Of a stretch of 64,000 nucleotides of DNA, positions 43,503 to 51,987 are shown piece after piece. Where the stretch lies: assembly GCA_964603725.1 (NCBI GenBank), contig CAZRWW010000013.1, forward strand, positions 1-64,000. The letters are read 5' to 3'. The stretch is from CAZDKK01 sp964603725 (GTDB lineage: Bacteria; Eisenbacteria; RBG-16-71-46; CAIMUX01; WJJG01). The translations under genes were made by a program, and so were the position numbers. Under the pieces are notes generated by a model. It saw nothing but the letters and a program-made list of their open reading frames with translations. It had not been told where the DNA came from and ran no database searches. Numbering within the stretch: the stretch's first letter is position 1; each line of letters begins with the position of its first letter.

Positions 43503-45806
43503 TCAGGGTCCTCCGGCTTGCCGTCCCGCCTCTGCGATCTGGCGCAGGGCGCCCTCGATCTCGCTGCGCCAGCTCGCGGTCATCTCGTCGCCCGCCTGCT
43601 CGCGCTCGAGGCCGTCGAGCAGGCGCAGGCATTCCTCCATCTGCCGGCGCCCCTCGGGCGTCGCCCACCGGGAAGCGTCGGCGCGCAGCGCGCCCCAGAC
43701 GGCCAGCACCAGCCCCTTGCGCGCGATCACCGACCGGGGCTGCCGCTGCAGTTGCAGGCGGAAGGCCTGTTCGCTCGCGGCGAGATTGCCGCTCAGGAAC
43801 CCCAACGCGCCGATGCGCTCGAGCAGATTCACCCGGCTGGGATCCTTGGTGAAGGCCCGCTGGTAGGCCTCGAGCGCCTCGCCGAACAGCTCGAGATCCT
43901 CGGCTGCCAGCCCGTGGATCTCCGCCGCGTCGGCGCTCTCCTGGCTGCGCCGGGCCAGCTTGCGCGCGTGCTCCAGGGCCGCCTCGGGCTCGCCGCGCTC
44001 GGCGTGCAAGCGCGCCATCATCTCCAGCGCATTGGCGTACTCGGGGTCGGCCGCGAGCGCGCGCCCGTAGGACTCGTACGACCCGACCTTGTCTCCCGTG
44101 TTGTAGAGCAGCCCGCCCAGGAGCGCGTGAAAACGCGGGTTGCTCGGGAAAAGCTCGATCGTGCGCCGGTATTCCGCCAGGGCCCGCGTCATGTCGCCGT
44201 TCTTACGATGGTACTTGCCGATTTCCTCGTGCGCGTAAGCCTGAGCGTACGGGCTCTGCCCGCGGATGACGTCCGCCAGGCGAGTCAGCGCGCGCTCGGT
44301 GCCGGCGTTGAGCCAGAACCAGGGCATCGCCAGCACGAAGGCCGTTGCCGCGAGCCAACCGACGGTCCTGGGCGCCGGTCGGGTCCCGGCCGACGCGCCG
44401 CACAACGCCATGGCCGCCAGCACGAAGACGGGGGCCTGCGCGGCCAGCAGGTCCCAGTCGCGCGGCATGCCCAGCACCATGTCGAGCCCGATCGCGAGCG
44501 CGAGCACGCACAGGCATCCCAGCAGGAGCAGGCGCCCCGCGCCGATCGCGGCGCGGTCGGAGAGGGCCCCCGCCCCCGGGCGCAGCGCACGCCGGCCGGA
44601 TGCGATCAGCATGGCCAGGGGCACCGGGCACAGGAGGAGCAGCAGGTTGGCCACGTCCTTGGCGTGCGCCAGCGACAGCAGGCCGGGCGAGCCGAAGAGC
44701 GGCATGAGGAGCGTGCGACCGCGGCGGCGCTCGATGAAGTCCTGCACGAACCAGGCGCGGTCGTAGCCCGACAGCGCGTGAACCAGCAACCCGAGCGCCA
44801 GTCCCGCCAGCGGCAAGCCGGCCGCCGCCAGGAGATCGCGCGGGGCCGCGCGCCGGCCCGCCGGCGGCCAGATGACCGCGGCAGCCAGCGGGAGCGCGAG
44901 AAAGACCGCATCGAGGTGCAGGAACAGGCCCACGCCCAGCGCCGCCGCCGGCGCCGCGATGGGCCACTCTCCGCGGGCGTGGCGCACCAGCGCGATCAGG
45001 TAGACCAGCGTCGCCACGAGCAGCAACCCGTAGCACTCGACGTAGCCCAGGAACATCTGCACGGGGGCGAAGAAGACCAGCAGCGTGTAGATGAGCGTCC
45101 GCGCCCCCGGGTCCTCCGTCAGTCCGCGCGCGCCCCAGGCGGCCGCCGCGAGGTACAGGGCCCCCGCGATGACGCTCACCGTCGCGAAGAGCCCGTAGGC
45201 CGCCGGGTCCCCCTGCAGGCCCAGCACCTGGAAGAGCTTGGCGTGCAGGTGGTAGACCACCCAGTCGAAGCCGTGAAAGGGATGGCCGCGCGCGACGAGC
45301 TCGCCCAGGAACCACCCATCGCCCAGAGGATGCGCGCGGGCGCGGCCGAGCCACATCAGGAGCATGCCCGCCGCCGGAACGAAGAGATAGGCGACCGCCG
45401 GCCGGCCGAGCACCCCCGCCCCGAGGCTCCGGCTCAGGAGCCGGCCCTTGAGCCCGCCGAACGGCGTCCAGATCACGGCCAGTCCCGCCAGGGGCCACAG
45501 CACGCGCAGGATCGGGGGCGCGTAGGCCAGGTGATTCACGCCCCACAGCAGTGGGCCCGGGAGAAACGCGGCCAGGCCTTGCAGCACGAGCAGGCCCGTG
45601 AGCAGCAGGCGCAGTCGCGACTCGCTGGCCTCGGCGGCCGGCGTCCGCGGTGCCTCCTGGTCGGCGGAAGGCACCTCGCCGGCCGAAGGCACGCGGCCGG
45701 CGGAAGGCGCCCGGCCGGCGGAGGCTGGCGGTCGTGATGCGGTCCCGGGCGCCCGCCGTCCGGCGGCGGCCCTGGCCCGCGACTCGGCACCCTGCGGTTT
45801 GCTCAT
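43503..45806 (-). CDS. Polytopic membrane protein with C-terminal TPR repeats (GT-C-like)
   Basis: 767 residues. A disordered N-terminus has short repeats (SAGRAPSAGRVPSAGEVPSA). About eleven membrane helices follow (roughly 70-500), and TPR units run from about 520 to 720, including EIGKYHRKNGDMTRALAEYRR. The first large loop, HPLGDGWFLGELVARG and FDWVVYHLHAKLFQ, and the order of parts resemble the GT-C/TPR proteins at 1779 and 3783, so a membrane glycosyltransferase is likely but not proven. ATG 45806 was chosen because the upstream extension is repetitive and Arg-rich. It is divergent from a secreted-protein gene. Confidence 0.72.
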   Translation of the reverse strand: MSKPQGAESRARAAAGRRAPGTASRPPASAGRAPSAGRVPSAGEVPSADQEAPRTPAAEASESRLRLLLTGLLVLQGLAAFLPGPLLWGVNHLAYAPPILRVLWPLAGLAVIWTPFGGLKGRLLSRSLGAGVLGRPAVAYLFVPAAGMLLMWLGRARAHPLGDGWFLGELVARGHPFHGFDWVVYHLHAKLFQVLGLQGDPAAYGLFATVSVIAGALYLAAAAWGARGLTEDPGARTLIYTLLVFFAPVQMFLGYVECYGLLLVATLVYLIALVRHARGEWPIAAPAAALGVGLFLHLDAVFLALPLAAAVIWPPAGRRAAPRDLLAAAGLPLAGLALGLLVHALSGYDRAWFVQDFIERRRGRTLLMPLFGSPGLLSLAHAKDVANLLLLLCPVPLAMLIASGRRALRPGAGALSDRAAIGAGRLLLLGCLCVLALAIGLDMVLGMPRDWDLLAAQAPVFVLAAMALCGASAGTRPAPRTVGWLAATAFVLAMPWFWLNAGTERALTRLADVIRGQSPYAQAYAHEEIGKYHRKNGDMTRALAEYRRTIELFPSNPRFHALLGGLLYNTGDKVGSYESYGRALAADPEYANALEMMARLHAERGEPEAALEHARKLARRSQESADAAEIHGLAAEDLELFGEALEAYQRAFTKDPSRVNLLERIGALGFLSGNLAASEQAFRLQLQRQPRSVIARKGLVLAVWGALRADASRWATPEGRRQMEECLRLLDGLEREQAGDEMTASWRSEIEGALRQIAEAGRQAGGP

Positions 45807-45911
45807 GCGGCCCCCGTTCGCGCGTGGCGTTCCTGATCCGGCGGCGGAGACGCTGGAGTATGACCCAGAGGAGCCGCGCACAACAACGGCCGCTTCGCGG
45901 GGGCCGACCAG

Positions 45912-45992
45912 CCGCTGCGGGCCCCTGTGTCGGCCGGCCCGCTGCGGCCTCCTGTGTCGGCCGACCCGCTGCGGCCTCCTGTGTCGGCCGGC
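45912..45992 (+). repeat. Three 27-bp tandem repeats between divergent genes
   Basis: Exact 27-bp spacing at 45912, 45939 and 45966, with at most a few base differences between copies (core CTGCGGCCTCCTGTGTCGGC). They lie in the 304-bp divergent intergenic region between the GT-C/TPR gene and the FG-GAP-like gene. No spacers and no dyad symmetry typical of CRISPR. No gene is seen in the rest of this gap. Confidence 0.85.
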
Positions 45993-46110
45993 CGGCTTCG
46001 ACCGCTCCGCAGCGGCCGCGGCCGAGATTCGGCGCAACCGGAGGTGCTCGGCCGGAAGCCTCCGGGTGTACCATGAAGCTCATCCGGCCTGCAAACCCCG
46101 GGAGGTGAAC

Positions 46111-47739
46111 ATGCAAGCGTCGCGACTCGCATCCTCGCAGCGATCGGAAATCTTCCGCACCGGCCCCTGGCGCGCGGCGGCTCTCGGCCTGCTCGCCCTG
46201 GCGCTCGCTTCGCTCGCCCCGGCCTGGCCCGCGGGCGTGGTCGCGAGTCAAGGGCCCGCCGTCGGGGATGACTCCCCCTGCGTCCCGGTCTGGGCCCGGC
46301 ACTGGCCGGCACCGGTGGTCGGCTCGGGCGCCGGCACCGAGCCGGCGCTGGCGCGCGCTGACTACGCGACGCTCGTCTCCTTCCCGATGACCAGCGAGGT
46401 CTTCGGAACGCACTTCGACCCGGTCGTCTCAAGGCACCAATTCGCGGTGGGCGATTACTCGGGCAACCGCGTCGTCCTGCACGAGGTCGATGCGGCCCTT
46501 CAACACACCGAGGCCCCTCTGCCCGTCACCTACGGCCAGGCCTGGCTGCTCACGGACCTCGACGGCGACGGCCACGCCGAGCTCGTGCTGCAGCGCGGCG
46601 ACTCGGGCATGGGCGGCAACGGCTATCTCGACATCCTCTCGGCGCCGAACTGGACCCTGCGCGCCCACATCGTGCTGGCGGGGATGAAGGTCTACTTCTA
46701 CCCCGTGGCCATCAACGTGGATGCCGATGACGATCTTGAGCTCTATCTCACTCCCAGCTCTCTGGGCGGCACGGGGCGCATCATGCTCGTCGACCATGAC
46801 CCGGCGAGCGGCGGCTTCCTGCTCGTCGCCGACTTGCCCGCCCCCAGCGGCTCGGGCGGCGCCTCGGCCGCCGGCGACTTTGACGCCGACGGGCGCGTGG
46901 AGTTCATCACCGGCCACAGCGGCGGCTACCAGCTCTACGAGTGCTCGGATGGACAGCTCTTCAACCGCGGGCCCGTGGGGCAGCCCTACCCGGGCTCGTG
47001 GGCCTGCGCGGGACGCCCTCTGCCGGGCGGGCCGCTGATGCCGCTCCTGGGCCACTCCTCCTTCGCGAACGGCTACCGTTATCAACTCCTGCGCGCCACC
47101 GGCGACAACACCTTCGAGGTCGCGCGCGTCTTTCAGGAGATCACGGGCTACGCGGGAGTCCACCCGTCGCACGCGCTGGACGCCGACCGCGACGGCCTCG
47201 ACGAGCTCGTCATGAACTTCTATCCCTATGCCCGGGTCATGGGGTGGGACACGGGCCTGGGCGACTTCGCGACGGTGTGGTCATGGCATCAGCCGACGAC
47301 CGGGACGCTGCTGGCCTGGTCGGACGCCGACTGCGATCAGGACGGCACGCGCGAGTGGGTGAGCACCAACCACCTGAACGTCCTGCAGGCCTTCGAGGAC
47401 CAGGATGTCCAGGCGATCGCGGAGAGCCCGAACGCGAACGACGCGCCCGCGGCGCGGGCGGCCATCGAGCTCGCCCTGCGCGTCCACCCGCTCGCCGGCG
47501 GCGGCGTGACCATCGGCTACGAGCTGCCCGGCCCGGTCGCGTGCTCGCGCGCGTATGTCTTCGACAGCGGCGGCCGCCTGGTGCGGCGGCTCGAGGCCGG
47601 CGCACAGACCGCGGGCGAGCACCGCATGATCTGGGACGGCCGCGACGCACGCGGCGCCCGCGCGGGCGGCGGCCTCTTCTTCCTGCAGGTGGCGGCGGGG
47701 CCGTGCCGCGGATCGGGTCGCGCGCTCGTCGCGCGCTAG
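46111..47739 (+). CDS. Secreted FG-GAP/VCBS-like repeat protein with FlgD-like C-terminal domain
   Basis: The 542-residue exported protein has a signal peptide with core AALGLLALALASLAPAWPA. Acidic repeats resembling FG-GAP/VCBS calcium-binding blades are visible as LLTDLDGDGHAELVL, AINVDADDDLELYL, AAGDFDADGRVEFITG and HALDADRDGLDELVM. They probably form a beta-propeller. The last 85 residues are FlgD-like: VTIGYELPGP, AYVFDSGGRLVRRLEAG and GEHRMIWDGRDARGA, ending in a strand that leads to ALVAR. GGAGGTG sits three bases before the ATG. Probably surface-exposed; ligand unknown. Confidence 0.82.
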   Translation: MQASRLASSQRSEIFRTGPWRAAALGLLALALASLAPAWPAGVVASQGPAVGDDSPCVPVWARHWPAPVVGSGAGTEPALARADYATLVSFPMTSEVFGTHFDPVVSRHQFAVGDYSGNRVVLHEVDAALQHTEAPLPVTYGQAWLLTDLDGDGHAELVLQRGDSGMGGNGYLDILSAPNWTLRAHIVLAGMKVYFYPVAINVDADDDLELYLTPSSLGGTGRIMLVDHDPASGGFLLVADLPAPSGSGGASAAGDFDADGRVEFITGHSGGYQLYECSDGQLFNRGPVGQPYPGSWACAGRPLPGGPLMPLLGHSSFANGYRYQLLRATGDNTFEVARVFQEITGYAGVHPSHALDADRDGLDELVMNFYPYARVMGWDTGLGDFATVWSWHQPTTGTLLAWSDADCDQDGTREWVSTNHLNVLQAFEDQDVQAIAESPNANDAPAARAAIELALRVHPLAGGGVTIGYELPGPVACSRAYVFDSGGRLVRRLEAGAQTAGEHRMIWDGRDARGARAGGGLFFLQVAAGPCRGSGRALVAR

Positions 47740-47773
47740 GCGCGCGGGAGCGCCCGCCGGCGCCGGGCGGCGC

Positions 47774-49093
47774 TCAGGGCGCCGCGCACGGATCGGCCTC
47801 AGGACCGGCGCCGGCGAATCCCCGCAGCCAGTCGGCAGCCGCGCGCAGGCCGCGCTCGATCGCGGTGCTCCGCAGGTCCGCAATCCCGAGCCCGGCCGCC
47901 ACGCGGCCCTCGTGCGACCGATACCGCGGCGGGAGATTCACCAGCGCCACGGGCCTCGTCGCCTGCGGCCGGCTGTAGAGCAGGGTGGGCGCGAGGATGT
48001 CCTTGGCCAGCGTGTACGGCCCGGCCGGCAGGCTGATGGTTCGTCGTGGGAGCACGAGGTACGGGCGATAGGAGAATCGCAGACCGCCCTGGCCGTCAGC
48101 TTCGAGCCGACCGTAGGTTCGCTTGCGCGCCCCTCCGCAGCACCGGCTGAGGAAGCCGGTCACGGGATGCTCGGGCGCATCGGCCTGGCGATGCGCCAAA
48201 GTCAAGATGTCCCACGCGAAGTGGGTGCCCATGACCGTGAGGCGCGCCGACCAGCCTGCCATGCGCAGCGCCAGGTATACGAGCAGGACTGCCACCAGTG
48301 CCCCGAGGTAGGGATTGATCTGCGCGGCGCCGACCAGGATGGCGAGGACCGCGAAGCGCAACAGCTTGAGCGCCAGGTCCACGATGCCGAACGGGCTGAG
48401 CAGGATCAGCAGGTTGATCGCGTGCCCCGCCAGCCAGACCACGGCGAAAACGAACCCGCCAAGGGCGAGCGTGATCGCCGCCAGAATCGCCGCCTGAAGA
48501 CCGCGCAGGCTGCCATCGCCGATGCCCGCCAGGGAGCATCCGGTTCCCGCGACCGCATCGCCGACCGCTCCCGGACCGGCGCCGAGCGAGAGGTCGCCCG
48601 CGGCGGGCGGCAGCATCACGCCCACGGTCTCCAGGATCATCGGCACCACGGCGGGCGCGACGATGAGCGCGCTGACCTTGTTCTCGAAGACTTCCAGAAG
48701 GTCGAAGGGCTTCTTGACGAACGGGAAGGCGCCCAGGAGCAGGTCCTTGGCGGCCAGCAGCGCGACGATGCCGAGCCCGGGAATCCAGAAGTACGGCGAG
48801 GCATACCACGGCAGCGCGCCCCGCCGGGGACCGGGCGTCGCGTAGTACTTCCAGGCGCCCACGGCGGAGACGCCCAGCAACGGCGAGATCGCGATGCCCG
48901 TCACCGCCGTGACGGTCTGCGCCAGCTTGACGCCCGGCGTCGGTTGCCGGTGGTCGCCGGCGGGACGATCGACCCCTCCAGGGCCGTCGGCTCCCCCGAA
49001 GCGATCGTTCCCTCCGGGCTGCGTCCAGCCTGCGCCGGCAGCCAGCAGCCCGATGACGACCACGACCGCCAGGCAGAGGCGAGTCCTCATCAT
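47774..49093 (-). CDS. Multi-pass membrane protein of unknown function
   Basis: The 439-residue protein has a signal-like N-terminus (LCLAVVVVIGLLAAGAGWTQ), a polar linker and roughly seven membrane helices up to about residue 300. Notable conserved-looking segments are AQTVTAVTGIAISPLLGVSA, YFWIPGLGIVALLAAKDLLL and FVKKPFDLLEVFENKVSALI. The C-terminal 140 residues are soluble and basic (CCGGARKRTYGRLEAD). It loosely recalls DUF4126-type proteins, but I do not recognise it with confidence. It is convergent with the FG-GAP-like gene and divergent from the AlkD-like gene. Confidence 0.6.
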   Translation of the reverse strand: MMRTRLCLAVVVVIGLLAAGAGWTQPGGNDRFGGADGPGGVDRPAGDHRQPTPGVKLAQTVTAVTGIAISPLLGVSAVGAWKYYATPGPRRGALPWYASPYFWIPGLGIVALLAAKDLLLGAFPFVKKPFDLLEVFENKVSALIVAPAVVPMILETVGVMLPPAAGDLSLGAGPGAVGDAVAGTGCSLAGIGDGSLRGLQAAILAAITLALGGFVFAVVWLAGHAINLLILLSPFGIVDLALKLLRFAVLAILVGAAQINPYLGALVAVLLVYLALRMAGWSARLTVMGTHFAWDILTLAHRQADAPEHPVTGFLSRCCGGARKRTYGRLEADGQGGLRFSYRPYLVLPRRTISLPAGPYTLAKDILAPTLLYSRPQATRPVALVNLPPRYRSHEGRVAAGLGIADLRSTAIERGLRAAADWLRGFAGAGPEADPCAAP

Positions 49094-49276
49094 CTTGCCC
49101 CGCGCTCAAGAACCCAGCCCAGACCCGGACCGCGCGCCCCACGCGGGAATTGTAGGCGTTGCCCGCGCCGCGGGCGACCCCGAATCGGGGCCCAAGTCGG
49201 GAGTGGCGAAGCTGGGCCGCGCGGGTCCAAGATCATGACGAAGCCGTGAAGGACACCACACGGAGGAAGCCCGGCG

Positions 49277-50197
49277 ATGAAGCGGATCTCGGCCTCGAAG
49301 AAAAAGGTCACGAGCTCGAGGAAGAGGGCGACGGCTGCCGCGCGGAAGGCCCCGGCCCCACCGCGGAAGGCCCCGACCGCCGCGCGGAAGGCCCCGGCCC
49401 CACCGCGGGCGCGGGCGATGACCAGGACCGCGCAGCCGTCGCCGCCGGCGCGTGCGGCGGCCAGGGCCGCGCAGCCGTCGCCGCGGCATGCGGCCGCGGA
49501 GATGCTGGCGCGGCTGCGCGCCACGGCGGACCCGGGGCGCGCGGCCTCGTATCAGCGCTACTTCAAGGAACCGGTCGCGCTGTTCGGCATCGACAGCCCG
49601 ACAGCCAAGGCCTTGCGCATGGGTCTCCTCGAGCGCGTTCGCGAGTCGTGGACCTTGCGTGACGCGGTGCTCTTCTGCCAGATCATGGTCCGCGACCCGC
49701 ACCTCGAGTCACGCGGCATGGGCTTCCAGATGGTGGCCGGGTTCGTCGGCCAGGCCGGGCCAGAGCTCCTGCCGCGGGTCCGCGGGTGGCTGGAGCGCTC
49801 GTGCGGCAACTGGGGCCTGGTGGACAACCTCGCGCCTTCGGTCCTGGCGCCGCTGCTGGAGAACCACCCCGAGATTCTGCCCGAGATCATGGCCTGGACC
49901 TCATCGCCCAACCTGTGGCTGCGCCGCGCGGCGGCGGTCACCTTCGTGCCCCTGGTGCGCCAGCCGAAGCACCTCGACAGCGCCTACGAGATAGCCCTGC
50001 GGCTGGCCGGCGACACCGAGGACCTCCTGCACAAGGCGGTCGGCTGGATGCTGAGGGAGGCCGGCAAGACCGACACGGCGCGGTTGGAGCGCTTCCTGCT
50101 GACCGAGGGGCCGCGGTTGCCGCGCACCACGGTGCGCTATGCCATCGAGCGCTTCCCGCCGCAGAAGCGGGCGCGCTTGCTCGCTGCGACCCGCTAG
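49277..50197 (+). CDS. AlkD-like DNA alkylation repair protein with basic N-terminal tail
   Basis: The 306-residue protein carries a HEAT-repeat domain (about 75-300) of the AlkD/DNA-7-methylguanine glycosylase family. Motifs are SRGMGFQMVAGFV, CGNWGLVDNLAPSVLAPLL (Trp and Asp of the DNA lesion site), SPNLWLRRAAAVTFVPLV and LLHKAVGWMLREAGK. It should excise or detect alkylated bases. The first 70 residues form a Lys/Ala/Pro-rich tail like histone H1, built from a 21-bp repeat (49346-49408) encoding KAPAPPR/KAPTAAR, which could add non-specific DNA affinity. GGAGG lies ten bases before the ATG. Confidence 0.85.
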   Translation: MKRISASKKKVTSSRKRATAAARKAPAPPRKAPTAARKAPAPPRARAMTRTAQPSPPARAAARAAQPSPRHAAAEMLARLRATADPGRAASYQRYFKEPVALFGIDSPTAKALRMGLLERVRESWTLRDAVLFCQIMVRDPHLESRGMGFQMVAGFVGQAGPELLPRVRGWLERSCGNWGLVDNLAPSVLAPLLENHPEILPEIMAWTSSPNLWLRRAAAVTFVPLVRQPKHLDSAYEIALRLAGDTEDLLHKAVGWMLREAGKTDTARLERFLLTEGPRLPRTTVRYAIERFPPQKRARLLAATR

Positions 50198-50297
50198 GCC
50201 CACGCTGGGCTCGAGCGCGGCCGATGGCCGCCCGCCCGAGCCCAGCGCGTGCGTCCTTGCGGGCTGCGCGCCTCTGCGCGCGTCTGTGCCCGCAAAC

Positions 50298-51077
50298 CTA
50301 GCGCCGGCGCCAGCGCGCCGACACTCCGACCGCCGCGAGGCCCAGACCGATCAGCAGGACCGAGGCCGGCTCGGGGATCTCTCGCGGCCCCAGGAGGTCC
50401 TGCCCATCATCCCAGTAGGTTGCGGTTCCCTGGGCCTGGTAGTTGAGCAGGTAAGGCTCCACATAGGCGGTGAGGAACTGGTCCGTGTTCGCGAACGGCA
50501 GGAAGTTGTTATAGGCATTGTGGTAGTACCCGATGTTCGACAGATCCACGACCTGGAAGTTCCCCGCGCGCAGGTCCCAGTCGCTGTATCCGTTGCCGCC
50601 GTCATAGATCGCCTCGTAGATGGCGATGGCGAGTGCGGCGCGACGGAGCTGGTCCTGCTCCGTGTGCTGATTGAAGAGCCCGGGCGCGATGTGGTTGTAC
50701 AAGTTGGCCGCCCAGCCGAGGCCCTGGCTCGTCACGCCCAACCCGAGGACGCTCGAGGGAACCTCGTCCGTGCGATAGACTCGCCAATCCTGCCCGTAGC
50801 CCCACATGCCCTTGTTGATGTCCAGGCAGTAGAAGTCGGCCCAGTAGGGGCCGCTCTGACTCGGGTTGTAGGGGTTGTAGCCGGGATGCGCGTAGCCCTG
50901 CCAGGCTCCAAAGCTGGTGTTCTTGATCGGATTGCCGTAGGCCGTATCGAACGTGCCGACGAGCGGGTTGTAGGTGTAGTGCAGCTCCGGATCCATCCAC
51001 ACGATCGAGTAGGCCTGGCAGGCCGCGGGGAGAATCAGGAGCGCCATGAAGGATATGATCATAGCTCTGGTTGCCAT
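50298..51077 (-). CDS. PEP-CTERM sorting domain protein
   Basis: The 259-residue exported protein has a signal peptide (MIISFMALLILPAACQA core). The domain is rich in Tyr, Asn and Gly and contains FYCLDINKGMWGYG and LRRAALAIAIYEAIYDGG. The C-terminus is EIPEPASVLLIGLGLAAVGV followed by SARWRRR: a PEP motif, a membrane helix and a basic end. That is the exosortase-processed PEP-CTERM signal. No exosortase gene is in the window. GGAGGG lies five bases before ATG 51077. Base composition is lower in GC than in neighbouring genes, which may mean recent acquisition. Confidence 0.82.
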   Translation of the reverse strand: MATRAMIISFMALLILPAACQAYSIVWMDPELHYTYNPLVGTFDTAYGNPIKNTSFGAWQGYAHPGYNPYNPSQSGPYWADFYCLDINKGMWGYGQDWRVYRTDEVPSSVLGLGVTSQGLGWAANLYNHIAPGLFNQHTEQDQLRRAALAIAIYEAIYDGGNGYSDWDLRAGNFQVVDLSNIGYYHNAYNNFLPFANTDQFLTAYVEPYLLNYQAQGTATYWDDGQDLLGPREIPEPASVLLIGLGLAAVGVSARWRRR

Positions 51078-51111
51078 GGTTGCCCTCCGTTCTAGGTGCT
51101 GAGCAAGGCTG

Positions 51112-51147
51112 CCTGCAGAGAGGTTGGATGGACCTCTGGCCTGCAGG
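51112..51147 (-). promoter_or_regulatory. Hairpin in the 5' leader of the PEP-CTERM gene
   Basis: CCTGCAGAGAGGT (51112-51124) pairs with ACCTCTGGCCTGCAGG (51132-51147) with a small bulge and a 7-nt loop, 35 nt upstream of the start codon. It may be a leader RNA structure or an operator; there is no U-run, so it is not an intrinsic terminator. Confidence 0.4.
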
Positions 51148-51987
51148 GAGCAACTCAGCAGGATCCAGGGCAACTGCCATGCCATCCCGGCCATGGATGC
51201 TTCAGAATCCCGCAAACCAATCCCCTTGTGTTCTATCAGCCGTCATCCTCCGGCGAGTCTGCCCTTCGAGCATGTCAGCCCGGCGCCCGCGGTGTCTCCT
51301 GCTGCTTACGCATGCATACCTCGGGCTTCGGCTCGAAGGCCGCAGCCGGAACATCCTCATGAGGTTAGGCCATCGACGGAACTGTAAGCTATCCCGACGC
51401 TTCATTCTGGCAATCGATCGATCTCGCGACGTGAACTCCTAATCATTTATATAATAAGTCGATACGAGATCGATCTCATCGTCGCCCGCCAGCCCGGTGT
51501 CAGCCGCACGCGGACGGCCCGCAGGCCCCTGCGTCACAAGGAACTGCAGAGCGCGCCGTCGATCGAAGGCCTCCCCCCTCACCAGCCCAGGCGGCGGAGC
51601 CCGACGATCACTCGACGCATGCAGATCGTATAAGTATCTTCATCATAGATATATATCATGTCTGATCGCCCCGCCGCCATCCGCCGGCGAGTCTCCCCCG
51701 GCTGACCCTGGCGGCCCGGGCCCCGCCCCAGCAACTCGACTGGGTCCACTCGATCGGGTATGGGTCATGCCTGGAATCGGTTGGAACGTAACGTACAACT
51801 TGGTGTCGGTATGTCATACATGATCGTGATATGCTTCAACTTCTATTAATATAAACATATAGAGGCGCATAGGGACTCAATACCAGCGGCCTACGCACGG
51901 TGGGTGTCAATAATGGCTACATTCAGCCATTAGCTGATATCGGGAGCAGGCGCTCCACCCGCGGCTCCCGCGCGGATGGGCGTGCGG
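51148..51987. other. AT-richer non-coding region without recognisable gene
   Basis: About 840 bp with short A/T-rich patches (for example near 51443-51456, 51640-51660 and 51840-51860) unlike the rest of the window. Open frames are short and mutually inconsistent. No tRNA, insertion sequence or clear inverted repeat is visible. The promoter of the PEP-CTERM gene presumably lies in its first part. Confidence 0.6.

Noticed and set aside
41310..45737. A 1475-residue open frame on the plus strand opposite rseP, the YugP-like gene and the TPR gene
   Set aside because: It is the reverse of three well-supported genes; its composition is Gln/Arg/Gly/His-rich and it has no ribosome site or domain. 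Long antisense frames are expected at this GC content.
45912..45992. CRISPR array
   Set aside because: Repeats are directly adjacent without spacers and no cas genes are present.
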